DNA of 64,000 bases from Diphasiastrum complanatum (Eukaryota; Streptophyta; Lycopodiopsida; Lycopodiales; Lycopodiaceae): the NCBI GenBank assembly GCA_029204225.1, contig CM055100.1, positions 17,165,259 through 17,229,258 of the forward strand, read 5' to 3'. Position numbers and translations under genes: made by a program. The notes beneath the pieces were generated by a model, which had not been told where the DNA came from, made no database searches, and saw only the letters and a program-made list of their open reading frames with translations. Below, in pieces: positions 20,976 through 32,160 of the stretch (positions are counted from its first letter, which is position 1; the number at the start of each line of letters is the position of its first letter).

Positions 20976-22217
20976 TCAATAATATGAAGGTGGAGGGGCA
21001 ACTGGTGGTGGAGGAGCAGGATAAGACTGCGGAAGTGGAGATCGATCAATAGGTGCCCAGGAGCCGTAAGGATCTGGAGCAATATATTTGGGGTAGCAAG
21101 TTGTGGGTTGGCTGAGAAACGCGGCACATTGCTGAGGAGGCCGCTGGAATGGAACATTTGGGATGCAGTTACCACGATCATCAACGATTGCACCTCTAGA
21201 TGGCAATCTGAGGCAGTCAGGGCTCTCGCTTGTGAAGAAATTGTCTGAGAAAGTGAAGTTGACAAGGTTAGGAAGATCGCAAATGCCAGCAGGAACAACA
21301 CCAGTGAGAAGATTATCTGCAACATCGAGGTCTACAAGACTGATCATGTTGGCTATGGTGTCAGGGAGTGTGCCACCCAAAAGATTGAAGCTTGCATCGA
21401 ACACGTTAAGCAGCGTGAGGGCTCCTACCTGTGGTGGAATGCAACCAGAAAGCTCGTTATTCAGAAAGTTGATCTCATTCAAGGTTTTGAACATGTTCCC
21501 TATGCTTCCAGGGATGGTGCCATCAAATTGATTGTTGGCGAAATTCACCACTGATACAGGAGAATTACCCAAGTTCGCAGGAATGTAGCAAGCAAAATAA
21601 TTGTTGTTGACAAAGATCGCATCAAGGGATTGCTTATCAAAGATGGCAGGAGGAAGGATTCCTCGATAACCATTGAATCTGATATCTAGATATGCCAAAG
21701 AAGGGAGCCCCAAAACAACAGCTGGGAAATCTCCAGAGAATCTGTTATTACTGATATCGAGTTCAAAAAGCAAAAACAGATTTTTGAAGCTGTATGGTAT
21801 CGGCCCACTGAAGAAGTTGGTGTTAATGTGAAAGAGAGCAAGGTATGTTAACAAACCAAGCTCTTCTGGTAGCGTTCCCGTAAGCAGAGCGTGATTTAAA
21901 TCGATGCCACTCACCACAAGCTGGCAGGACTTATCAGGAGGTGGGGAACAAAAAACGCCCCTGTATTGGCAAACGTTTGGACCGACCCACGTCGCTGTAA
22001 TGCCGAGGGGGTCGCTAGTTATGGCATTCTTCCAGGCCTGCAAGGCAATGAACGCATTCTGGAGAGCTGGATTGACCAGCGGCGCTATAGATCCTTGAAG
22101 CAAATGTCTCCCTGAAGCTGTTGGTAGTAGTGTGGCATCCGAGCTGGTTTGAAACCCCGAAGGAACCGTCCATAACAGTAACAAGCAGAGAAAGCAAGCA
22201 AGAAGCAGCTTCGCCAT
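20976..22217 (-). CDS. LRX/PEX-type leucine-rich-repeat extensin-like protein
   Basis: This is an intact single-exon frame of 413 residues. Residues 1-22 are a hydrophobic signal peptide (MAKLLLACFLCLLLLWTVPS). Residues 49-90 are the plant LRR N-cap with the LRX signature NPALQNAFIALQAWKNAITS, a Trp-Val-Gly-Pro-Asn-Val-Cys motif and VFC. About nine or ten LRRs follow from 104 to ~335 (GIDLNHALLTGTLPEELGLL, then LALFHINTNFFSGPIP and so on). A Cys-containing C-cap follows (PPQQCAAFLSQPTTCYPKYI). LRX proteins are secreted, bind RALF peptides and tie the cell wall to growth signalling, often in tip-growing cells. Family members normally have a long Ser-Pro(3-5) extensin domain. Here only ~25 residues (PAPPPPVAPPPSYY) remain before TGA, so this is an LRX-like form with almost no extensin part. 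Two terminal tyrosines could still cross-link. The first ATG precedes the signal peptide directly. Confidence in the family is high. Confidence 0.93.
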   Translation of the reverse strand: MAKLLLACFLCLLLLWTVPSGFQTSSDATLLPTASGRHLLQGSIAPLVNPALQNAFIALQAWKNAITSDPLGITATWVGPNVCQYRGVFCSPPPDKSCQLVVSGIDLNHALLTGTLPEELGLLTYLALFHINTNFFSGPIPYSFKNLFLLFELDISNNRFSGDFPAVVLGLPSLAYLDIRFNGYRGILPPAIFDKQSLDAIFVNNNYFACYIPANLGNSPVSVVNFANNQFDGTIPGSIGNMFKTLNEINFLNNELSGCIPPQVGALTLLNVFDASFNLLGGTLPDTIANMISLVDLDVADNLLTGVVPAGICDLPNLVNFTFSDNFFTSESPDCLRLPSRGAIVDDRGNCIPNVPFQRPPQQCAAFLSQPTTCYPKYIAPDPYGSWAPIDRSPLPQSYPAPPPPVAPPPSYY

Positions 22218-22949
22218 TGTGGACAGTTGAGAACAAGAAACAAAGTTGATGGTAGAAATTACTACAGCACAAATTTTCCTCTCATATTAGCAGTTTCATT
22301 AAGTACCGACTTCCTTAAAGATTTAGATCAGTCGTCTCTGGCGATCCTAAACCTGTTGAGGAGTTGGACTACCATGTCCTGATACAGTTATAATCTAGAT
22401 GAAGATTTTTAAATGTAAGAATCTCGGTAATCTGTCCCACATTTCAACTAAAGACATGGGCAGCGTATAGATCCTTCCTCGAAAGATTTTTAAAATGCCG
22501 CAAGAACCTCTCCCCGAGTCAGATCACAATGAAAGCATTATCTTGTCACTCAGAACCGTTCCACTACGATCTCTTCCAGCATCCTGTGCGATTCCACACA
22601 GAAGCTGCAAATGAGGAAAACCACTCCGGTCTACCCAGAGCTAAAAATTGAAAGTCCAGACTAGAAAATAAGCAAGATAAGGAGGAAATTTTGATCTGTT
22701 CAAGTTCGTTCGATCTTCGAACAGAAATACCACCTAAATCTGTGGATTAAATGCCTGATGAGTCATCCGCTATGCTTGCCTTCGGAACTTTAACATGTTC
22801 AGCTGTGATTTGACGCAATTCGTGGCAGAATGGCAAAATGCGTTCTTGATCAAGAAGCTGCCAGAAACAAAGCTCAAACCAAATGCATCAGGCAAATCTG
22901 CAAAACAGATAAGAGCCCAGGCTTCGTAGACAACAATTAGTTAGCTACA

Positions 22950-23750
22950 ACCTTATCATCCAGGAGTAGATCATCAGCATGACAGTGGGCACTGGGCAGT
23001 GCAAATATTCAACGAAGAATGATCGCAACCCCTGACAAGCAAGCCCAAGCAAGCAGACAAATTTCCTCCCTCTCCGCAGATCACAAACCCAAACCCACAA
23101 AAGAGAAGACGTCTAACAACCATTTCCATGTCCCATAGCGATGGAGATGAAGAGCAAAGCCAGATCGGAAGCTACAGTAGCAGCTGCTGTCATCGCCAGC
23201 AGAGAGCTTCACAATTTCTCACGGGAGACGACGGCTCGTTAGCAGTAAGAAACCCGCAGGACAAACAGTTTCCTCGTCGGTCCTCGAGTACGGGCAACGA
23301 AGAAAAAAACCGAAAATCCAAAAAATATTCACAATATCCAGAAGACGGGAGGGAGGAAGTGCGAAGGGGTAGGAAAAGCAGGCGCGGGGCATTCAATACA
23401 ATCTGGCCGGTTCTGCTGAAACGCATTAACTGCTCTCAACCGCCTCTCTCCGGTTCTGCGGTCAACTGCTTATCCGATGACCGGCTGCCGGCGGTACAAG
23501 GGGGTACTGTACCTAAAGTTTTAAGGCTGGCCCCCGTTTCTGTTTTCGAATTTTTGGCCACTCAGATGAAGCATGCACGTGAGAGAACGCGCATGGATGG
23601 CCACTCTTTTGCCACCGGCTAAACGGGTGCCTGCGAATAATAACTCGTCGCGGGGTGGGCACCCCAGAACGTGCAAACTGTTTGCAGCTACATTAACGGC
23701 GCTTCTTAAATGTGGCCAGCGCACACATCACTTTGCATGGGCATGGCATC
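22950..23750. promoter_or_regulatory. GC-rich upstream flank of the LRR gene
   Basis: Base composition shifts sharply from the AT-rich surroundings to GC/CpG-rich between about 22950 and 23750, upstream of the minus-strand LRR gene. A G-box core CACGTG lies at 23576-23581. A 164-codon open frame at 23128-23622 (+) and opposite frames exist, but they look like by-products of low stop density in GC-rich DNA. The region may be the distal promoter or an untranslated first exon. No certain TATA box was found; TTATAA at 22388-22393 is weak. Confidence 0.35.
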
Positions 23751-23809
23751 ATTGCATGGGACCATTCTTGATCTTTTATTATTATAAGTATAACAAGTTA
23801 GAACATCGG

Positions 23810-24285
23810 CAATTTATAGGAATGGAATCGACAAATTTTCTCAAAAACTGGCATCATAAAATGTGTGACGATTTATTATACAGTCATGTATACCGTTTTA
23901 TAAGTAAAAGCTTTCAAAAAATCGAGAAGTTCTATATAATGCAGGTTTTTTGAGGATAACTCAAAAGAGGTTTCCCGAGCACTGAGTTAGAACATTGAAC
24001 AAGTATTAAGGGATTAGGGTAAAGTGTGAAAGTGTAAAATCCCACTGCAAGGGCTTTATTCCCTTGACACCCCCCAAACCCCACAAGCCGGAGCTCAAGG
24101 CAGTGCTCGAGAAACCTTTTTTGAGATATTTTTGAAAACTTACATCTTTTAAAGCTCCTCAGTTTTTTCAAAACTATGTATTTACTTAAAAAAGGGTTTA
24201 TATTCTTATAAAAAAGTCGTCAAATGTTTTTAGATCTCGAGATTTGAGAAATAATGTATATTCTATTCCTTAACTTTATCAAAAA
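23810..24285. mobile_element. Long imperfect foldback (MITE-like) element
   Basis: About 170 bp at 23810-23982 pairs with its imperfect reverse complement at about 24095-24285. The inner ends pair best: CTCAAAAGAGGTTTCCCGAG (then CACTG) against CAGTGCTCGAGAAACCTTTT (then TTGAG), two mismatches in 25. Outer landmarks pair in the same order: AAATGTGTGACGATTTATTA with the complement of AAAAAGTCGTCAAATGTTTT, and ATAGGAATGGAAT with ATTCTATTCCTTA. The 112-bp loop (23983-24094) is more GC-rich and holds an AAGGGCTTTATTCCCTT hairpin. No coding region is seen. The outer ends and TSD are not certain. Confidence 0.75.
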
Positions 24286-26048
24286 GAATTTAGCACTGGC
24301 TCAAGGACTAGCCTGAAGGAACATAAAGTCCTAGATCAGGGCTTTACTCATCCTTAACAAAAAAAATTGTCTATGCTAATAATGCCTTACCTGAGCAAAT
24401 TGTCGGGCTTTTATGAGCATAATGCTTTACTTGCAAAAGCTCATAACATGTTTGCAACTAAAAAAGCCACTTCAAATTTAGAGTGTTAAGATTTTGTAGA
24501 TTGAAATGGACTTCAATGGCCTACTTGCCTTTTTGAAAACGACTATAAAAGTTAAACAAAATATTAGTTAAAATTCAACTCTACTAGTTAGCCTTTTTAT
24601 TAAAAAAGTCAAATTTCATTTGAGGGTTTAGTTTTTTCTTAAGGATTACATTTGTAATTTGTAAACAATAAATTTATGCCATTTGAAAGTCAAATATAAA
24701 ACATGCGCTTGTAGATGTAAAGGAGGAAGAGGGTGTACACACCCTTCTAATTTGGAGCGCGGTCCATTCATGGATACCTCTCACCTCTCATGTACGTGTA
24801 CATCTATCATGTATTCAAAGATCTCTCATGCATTCATAAATGAGTGAGAGACATCTTTTTATGTATGACTTTGCTACATGGTACATTTACTAAAAGACCA
24901 AAAAAAAGTGGATAAGTTATCTCATTAGTCTATTGAAAATTTGGATACAAGATAGAGAATAAATTATCCAAACTATAAATGATTGTGCTCACATAAGCGC
25001 AAGTGCAATCCCACCTTATGTTCGTATGCTCTTTTCTAGCTTGGCTATAGTATGTGATGTAAATAGTACATATTATAGACAATATGCTAATGAATTAGCT
25101 TCGTTTGGCCAAGGAAATGAGAATCAACGTAAAGAATCAAGTATTGTCTTAGAGTCATGAAAGAAACAATAGAAACGTCCGGATAAGCAATACAAGAAAT
25201 CACTTTCAGTGAATTAGAGGGTCAAACTTGATGATTTTGCTCAGATTGTAAATAATATGTTTAATAGCTTGTGTGTTGACTAATGCAATTTTTTAGGGGG
25301 TTGTATTACCTTGCAAAACTACTTTTGCCAAAAACATTGATATGAATGGTTATACTCATTGTTAGAGAAATTCAACCTATGATCTACACACAAATCATAA
25401 CACATCTGAACTATCATCTCACACCAATGACATCACATCTTTGCAAGATCAAGAGCCTTTAGAATCACAAAATATGGTTTTGGATAATTGTGTCTATTTA
25501 GATAAATGCTCCTCGATGTTTAAAGAAGAGCAAAAAAAGAAAGTACTCAACCTGGAACCTATCAAGAATGACATTTCCACTCCCTCATAGCATAGTACTT
25601 CACATGTTGTAGTTGGTGTCCTATCTCTACCACTCAATGAAGCAAAATGACACTATTATTGCAAACTCCCTTTGGTTAAAAAAGGGTATCATATCTCACC
25701 TTAGAAGATCCATCAAAGCTAGAGGACTAGATCTCCTATAGAAAGAAGAGTGAAATTTAGGATTGTAGTCATATTTCCTTTTATAGAAATTTTGTACCTC
25801 TTAGTGCACTGGGTGCTTAAAAGTGCTCATCGTTAGATTGAGTTCCTATAATGTGCACTGATCATAGTCGTTCGATGAAAACCAAGTTTCCCACCAAAAG
25901 ACTAGAAACTTAAAAAAACTTCTTAGGGGCCATGTTACTAAGTTTAGCAAGGTAAGACATTTACGTTGGTTTAGTACCATAAGAGAAAAAAAACATTTCA
26001 TAATGTTTTGAAAAGCGAATAAAGTGTAATGACCATATAGTAGAGTCC

Positions 26049-26050
<2 letters not shown>
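24286..26050. other. No gene recognised
   Basis: This is AT-rich DNA with many short runs of A and T. There is no convincing reading frame. The frame around 25370-25590 (+) is open for about 70 codons but matches nothing that I know. Confidence 0.4.

Positions 26051-26136
<86 letters not shown>
26051..26136. repeat. (GA)43 microsatellite
   Basis: An uninterrupted GA dinucleotide run of 86 bp. Confidence 0.98.
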
Positions 26137-26138
<2 letters not shown>

Positions 26139-26269
26139 ACCAACCGTACCCACAGTTAGCAAGGTATCTCAGGGGACAGTTAGCACTCTTGAGATGGAGT
26201 GCTAATTGCCCACCAAGAGAAAATCCGCATTTTTTTGTAGTGTAAACATCAGTCCAGGGAACATATTGT

Positions 26270-27346
26270 GTAAGAATATTTTGTTGATGATCTCGTACAG
26301 TCTTCCTTTCATAAAGCCATTTCTTTAAAACGCCATAGCAATGTCATTGACTTCACTAATAAAAGCAAATTGATTGTTACAACAATACATAGCAGCGATA
26401 ATCTGTGCGATGATAACTTTATAAGAGTTAAAGATCTGTCTATTGGATGCCAGCTGTATGAACTAGAAAAGGGAAAACGGTAGTTTCTTTCTTTTATAAA
26501 TTTTTTTCATATAAAAACCGTCCGACTCATAATTAAAGGTAGTAGTAATATTCAAAAAGTTTACCGTATTGTCATTAGACTCCTCATTTTTTATGGTAAA
26601 GCACTCCCGAGGATAAATCCATTTAGCATTATCAAGGGTACGAGGTTGTTCCTTATCCAAAAATAAAAGTGCAACCGGATTATTAATAAAACATATGTCA
26701 TCTAAATACTGAAAGGTATTCTTGAACGCCCGTGTGCTAACTATTTGTGCAATAGATTGCCAAACCAAGCCATTGGAGGAATCACACCTAAGTACTCAAT
26801 TTTTTCAAGTCTAGCAAGTCTTTTCATAAAATGTAATTCATAAAATGACAGGTACCGGTTACACCAAGTAGGGGAACATGCAAAGCCCATAGGTATACCA
26901 CAAACTTGTCTCCAAGCTTTGTTTCCTAGTCTTACAATGCAATGGTCAATCAGTAAATTATTACATTGGCAAAGTAGTAATTTGTCCATATGAGTCCATT
27001 TTTCAGTTGGTTTGTTTACCCATTTCCATTTACATTCCACATGGTTAGGTTTGAATTTATAGGCAAGATTTTCGTTCTTGCTAAATTTGAAAGCATACAG
27101 AACCATCTTACATATATTAGTCTTAAGCCCATCCGGGCCATTAAGAGGGATGTTTTCATAACATTTAGAGATGTCAGTGGACCACATAGAAGTAATTTTA
27201 TTTGGCACATGGTTAGCAACATAATGAAAAATGTTAGCATCTGTGCTAACACAGAAAAAAATAAAAAAAGAGAGAAATAAAACCTTGTGGCATGTGTTTT
27301 GTAAGTCCACGTACGAGTGTCTGTTAATAAACTTCTGCCATGGCAT
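26270..27346 (-). pseudogene. Penelope-like element reverse transcriptase relic
   Basis: The minus-strand frame 27346-26741 (201 codons) contains WSTDISKCYENIPLNG (palm motif with the first catalytic Asp). It also contains AWRQVCGIPMGFACSPTWCN (the G-I-P-M-G-x-x-x-S-P motif) and YLSFYELHF. The next frame, 26768-26463, has FKNTFQYLDDICFINNP (the Y-x-D-D catalytic box) and NTVNFLNITTTFN. Further down (about 26450-26270) the thumb reads SNRQIFNSYKVIIAQIIAAM with one stop. The combination of D-I-x-x-x-Y-x-x-I-P, G-I-P-M-G and L-D-D-I is typical of Penelope-like retroelements. It does not fit copia, gypsy or LINE RTs. Endonuclease-deficient Penelope-like elements are known from a lycophyte among plants. 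No GIY-YIG endonuclease was seen. The frame is broken between GIPMG and LDDI by a 45-bp copia-like patch. Confidence 0.8.
26748..26792 (+). repeat. Copia integrase micro-fragment inside the Penelope-like RT
   Basis: On the plus strand this reads CNRLPNQAIGGITPK. It matches the copia IN text CNRLLNQAIKGITPYEA at about 13692-13640 (-), with only a few base differences over about 44 bp. It interrupts the Penelope-like reading frame. Confidence 0.7.
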
Positions 27347-27479
27347 GTGTTTGTAAGCCCATGAGTAGAAGCTTAAAAAATAATAAAATAGCTTAAACTT
27401 AGATTTAGAACTTAGACTTAGGAAACTTAAGATTAGAAATATTTTGTCTTAAGTTTTCCTAAGTTAAGAAACTTTGAAG

Positions 27480-28052
27480 TTCTAAATCCTAAGTTAGAAG
27501 TTCTAGAAAGGCTAGATAGATTAGTCCCATAAGTTAGTGGATACTTATGGAAGACCCTCCTTGCCATAAAAGGAGAGATATTTGCCTTGTAAATAACACT
27601 TTTGAGATTATCCTAAATTGCTCTCTCTTTTGAGATTATTTTGCTATTTTACTTGCGTTCCCATTGGAAGGTGCATAGCTTGAGGGAAGGTGCTCGGGCC
27701 TCCTCTTGTCTCCTTTCATTGGTTCTTTTATTGTGGCATGTTTTAATCGATTTATGCTTAGTCTAGCCGCAATCTATCTTTTCAATCCCTTTAGGTATTA
27801 ATTTAGGATTTAGCATAATCACCTTGCTAGTTGGGTAAGCCTTAGTAAGATTTTGTTTTTTGTCCTCTTAGTTAGTTTCATTTCTATTTCGAGCACTAGT
27901 TGGGTAAGCCTTGGTGCTTCCGTCATTGTTTTCCATTTTTGCATTCCCATTTGAAGCTTCGTAGAAACTTAGAAAGTGGTTGATCCTCTCTATACTACAC
28001 CGCATTGTGAGTAGATCTAGCCAAGATATACAAATCAAATTTACTTCCAACA
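27480..28052 (+). repeat. Probable 5' LTR of a Ty3/gypsy element
   Basis: The right end (..TTACTTCCAACA) is followed at 28054-28066 by TGGCTCCGTTGCC, a one-base variant of the TGGCGCCGTTGCC primer site of plant gypsy elements. CCATAAAAGG at about 27567 may be the LTR TATA box. The left end is not defined; a partner LTR was not found. Confidence 0.55.
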
Positions 28053-30600
28053 TTGGCTCCGTTGCCACTTTTTAAGCATTTTTTACCTAGCTTCTTTTTC
28101 TTTTGTTTTTCCGCCTCCGTGATGTGTCTTTGTTTGTTTGCCTACTTTCTATCTTCCAACCACAACACGAGTCTTCTCTCCAGGTCCTACACGAACTGTG
28201 GAGCAACTTATCAAGCCGGGAGGAAGCAACAAAAGAGTCAACTTGGGCATTATCTTTGAAAAGAAGTGACCCAAATGACCTTTTTCCGAAACAAACAGGT
28301 ATATCAAAATTCGTCGGTCTGTCTGCAACCCTAACAGACCCTGATCTTTCATTTTATCACCTCCATGAATTCTGACCACGGTCAGATTCTGGGAAAACAG
28401 CCTGATATACTGTCAAAATCTCTTATTTCTCACCCAAATTTTTGTCCTAGAATTCGTCGACTTTATAGAGGTTAGATCTAATCAAGATTAGTCTTCCAGC
28501 AGCTCTGGAAATTCTATCTTAGAGATTTTGTCTGTTTTCTGTCATAAAGTCATATTTTTTTCCATATTTTCTATCTGTCAGTAAAACCTCTATATCAGAA
28601 ATCGCCATCCAGTCTACGAAATCGTCCTCAGTGAGCACGAATCTCTGATTCACCCGCGAATTCTAACAGTACAAATTTTTCTCTAAAAAAAAAAATCAAT
28701 ATTCTGACAGACAACACTCCCTGTTAGAATTCGCGAGTCCTCCAGTTTGATTTATCTGTCTCTCCCCGATTTCTCAGCTTGTCCGCGAATTCTATTACAA
28801 CTAGAAATACCAGTTTTTTGCCCAACACTCTCCATTCTACAAGAAAATTGTCTTTTTGTCTTTTTCCAAGAACAATACTAACCTGATCATATGTGCTCTT
28901 ACTCTCATCCATACTCTGCATCATGTCTCGTGATTGTGCTGAATCTTCCAACCCTGCGACTCCATGACTAGAACGCAGAATTCGATGCACCAAAGTATGA
29001 TGAAGAATCTGACCCAGTCTGATTTCTTCAAGACTTTGATAATGCATGCCGTTTTTATGGAGATACCTCAAAAATCTTGCTTCTTGGACCACCCTCAAGG
29101 ACGCTCTCATCAAGCGTTTCAAACCATCCAAACTGACTTAGAGCCCATTCATCCAAATTACTCATATCAAGATGCGTCGCAAATAGTCTGTTCGAAACTA
29201 CATTGAGCGTTTTAAACGTCTCAAAGTAAAATGTGTTGATGAAACTATCACCGAACGTATGGTCATAAAACTGTTCTTGGTTGGATTCCCTAAAAACATC
29301 TGCCATGAACTCAAACCAGTTGACCTTATGATCAACTTAAAGATGTGATGACTGATGCTATCCGTGAGGAAGACGAAGGTTTCGACGATGACTTTGACCA
29401 TCGTGAAAAGAAATCTAAGAATCCGGAGTGTTCTAATCACCCGAAGTCTGACAATGTCACCCAATCTTTTGAACTTCTGCATCAAATGGAAACCTGACAA
29501 AAAGCTCAACAATCTCATATGGATAAGCTCACTGCCGATTTCCAAACCACCATGAAACAGTTTGTTGAGAAATCCTTTCCAACAAGAGAAAATGTCTGGT
29601 GTCCAATTTGTTCACAACATCATACTACTAATGAAGGCCCTCAACTGCGAAACCATTTTCCAGCAGCAACTAGACCCACCATCTATCGAGCATACCACCC
29701 CTTCCCTCCACAACAGCCTATGCCACGACTAGGGGTCTACCAACCACGACCAACTACATCAAATCGGTACCAACCACCACGTCAATAGTTTGTTGTTAAC
29801 CAGCCTTCCCACAACAAGTTGTCCATTATCTTGATCCGAATACTATCGATCCAGCAACCTACCATGTGGAAGACAATACTCAACGACAATACTCTACCGA
29901 AACGGTTGTTTATTATACTTATGATTCTAATGCTCAAGCAGTAGATCCCAATGCCCAAGCTTACAATCCAAACCAAGTTGTCTTTGTCGCACATCAACTC
30001 TTTTATCTGTGCAGATAAGCATCCTAATCTTCGTTGTCTCGATAAACTCCGCTTTCCTCCAGCTTGTGAAAACTGTGGTATTGAACATCATTAGAAAAGT
30101 TCCTACGTGTGCTTCTGTCCCTACGCCAACCCCCGAATGTTCCCAATCACCATCCCGATAGGTGAAAGGCAAGGCCCCCCTCGAATCTCCAGCCCATGAT
30201 GTCTCTGCATACTTTAAGGACTATACGATTGAGGATGTCACAATCCAATTATCCCAAGATCACCGGAACCGCGTATGATATGTGAAGTTTACTCTTTCCT
30301 TGGCCACAACAACTCTATCGATGCTTTATTTTCGATTTCGCTAATAAAGCACGCTTAATGTACAAAGTACTTTTAGTTCCCAAATGGACAAATGAATAAC
30401 GCGTCACATTTAATCAACTTAAATAAGCCCTTACCAATGCACCTATTCTCCGGGCTCCTGATTATTCTAAAAATTCCATGTGCATACCGATGCATCCAAG
30501 TATGCCATTGGAGCAGTGCTCACCCAACCGGGAGAATTCAAAAAGGACTACCCAATCCGTTTTCTTAGTGGACAATTGATACATGTTGAAGTCAATTATA
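28053..30600 (+). pseudogene. Ty3/gypsy gag and RT/RNase H relic
   Basis: Plus-strand text spread over all frames gives a gag core at about 29115-29340 (RNYIERFKRLKVKCVDETIT, then FLVGFPKNICHEL). A zinc knuckle follows at about 29605-29650, CPICSQHHTTNEG, where the final Cys of CX2CX3HX4C has become Gly. A second, CENCGIEHH, lies near 30068. At 30397-30600 RT-end/RNase H text reads NQLK.ALTNAPILRAPDYSK, then VHTDASKYAIGAVLTQPGE, then YPIRFLSGQLIHVEVNYK. This is the D-A-S-x-x-A-I-G-A-V-L-x-Q signature of gypsy RNase H. Protease and most of RT are missing. Many stops and frameshifts make it dead. 28053-28900 is the leader, with no gene. Confidence 0.8.
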
Positions 30601-30601
30601 A

Positions 30602-30675
30602 ACACACACACACACACACACACACATTTTAACTTCCTTTTAGGGGCATGGAGGGACCTCCCTCCCTCTATGGGT

Positions 30676-30765
<90 letters not shown>
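30602..30765. repeat. (AC)n and (GA)n microsatellites
   Basis: An AC run lies at 30602-30626 and an uninterrupted GA run at 30681-30765. They separate the gypsy relic from the following copia fragment. Confidence 0.97.
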
Positions 30766-30766
<1 letters not shown>

Positions 30767-30854
30767 CTCATGGGAGGGAGAGAAAAGGACTCTAGACTCT
30801 ATACTTTATACAATATACCTCATGTTTGTGTTATTGTTGTGATGTAGGGTTCCA

Positions 30855-31450
30855 GATGCTTTACTACAGTGATGCTAGCCGGGCATCTCTCAAGGACGAC
30901 TACAAAAGTGTCTCAGGAGGATGCACCATTGCGTTAGGAGTGGCAATTCTCTAGGTCAGCAAGAAGCAGACCATTGTGGCTCAGTCATCCTATGAAGCAG
31001 AGTACGTTGCAGTAGCAAAGATGGCCAATGAAATAATTTGGCTCAAACTTCCTTGACGAACTGGGCAAAACGATAAATGAACCTCTGGTTTTGCAGATGG
31101 ACAACACATTTGCAATACCTCTGACAAAAGACCCTGTGTTTCACTCAAGGACGAAACACATTGCAACCAAGCACCACTTGATATGGGATCTGATTGGGAA
31201 GAAGATGTTGCAGACTACCTTCATTGGAACAAAGGAGATGGTAGCTGACATTTTCACAAAGGCCTTAGACAAAGGTCTATTCGAGAAACAGAGGAGCAGT
31301 CTTGGAGTCATCAAGCTATCGTGCTTTAAGAGGGAGCTAAAGAAACAAAATGTTTCTATTGCCAAAGCCTTGCTAGCTCTCCACTATGATTCTGACAGAA
31401 AATACACGAAACAAAATTGTTCGCGAACAATTTCGCGACACACGACATGA
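30855..31450 (+). pseudogene. Copia family C RNase H and C-terminus
   Basis: Plus-strand text starts LLYYSDASRASLKDDYKSVS followed by GGCTIALG (the Y-S-D-A-D-x-A box, second Asp replaced). It continues KKQTIVAQSSYEAEYVAVAK (the S-S-x-E-A-E-Y box) and then, from 31091, HSRTKHIATKHHLIWD and ADIFTKALDKGLFEKQRSSL followed by GV. These are the last motifs of copia RNase H. There is a stop in place of Ser-Trp near 30954 and a frameshift near 31050. The tail RELKKQNVSIAKALLAL recurs at 45882-45640 (-), showing that both belong to one lineage. An LTR follows at 31530. Confidence 0.85.
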
Positions 31451-31529
31451 AATTGTTTCATGACACAAAATCATTCTTGCTCCACGAATGACCAAGAAGA
31501 TCAACCAAGTACCAAGGGGTACAAGTATT

Positions 31530-32160
31530 TGATCAGATATTATGACATTAGCAGAAGTACTCTAGATCGTGGCTAATCTGCCACTCTTGTAATTCGTGAT
31601 TAGTTGTAGATGCTTAATCTTTTCGATTAGGAAGTTACACAACACGACACGAAAAAGTTTGCGAACTATATACTTTCTGCTTGATGCATAACACAGTAAA
31701 ACGAAATATATAGAATACATGTCCGCTTGTGAGCAAGACAATTTTGTAAGAGGATCAACAGATCCAGAAGTCCGCTAGTAAGCGAGACATTATTCGTGAG
31801 AAAACTGTATTTCTCTCACGCCAATGCACTGTGTGGATTTGTCGCACAGTGCTTGAAAAATTAGAAGATCAATAGATAATATTGTAGCTGTTATGCACAT
31901 ATTATTCTGAATGATTGTATGATCTCGAATGAATATTTGTCTGCTACTATTTGTGTATCTGATCACTTGTTTATTCAATTTCACACATTGGTTTGATTTT
32001 GTTGAATGTTGTAATAATTTATAATGTAGATCAGCAGTGTCTGTCTACATTTTGGAGGATTGTAGGAATGATATAGCTGGCAGTGATCAGCAATCATATT
32101 TGAATTCCACATGAATTGATTTTTATTTGTGAATGTTTTCACTTCATGTTTCGCTTCACT
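31530..32160 (+). repeat. 3' LTR, copia family C
   Basis: The LTR starts TGATCAGATATTATGACA. It matches, in reverse complement, the LTR at 44960-45622 through the Ser/'CTCACGCCAATGCACTGTGT' box, GTAGATCAGCAGTGTCTGTC and GGAGGATTGTAGGAATGATA. The right end is blurred by TTTCGCTTCACTTTGCTTCA-like runs, so about 32160 is approximate. Confidence 0.75.

Noticed and set aside
23128-23622. 164-codon plus-strand open frame in GC-rich DNA
   Set aside because: Overlapping open frames exist on the other strand, composition explains the lack of stops, and no domain or splice context supports a protein.
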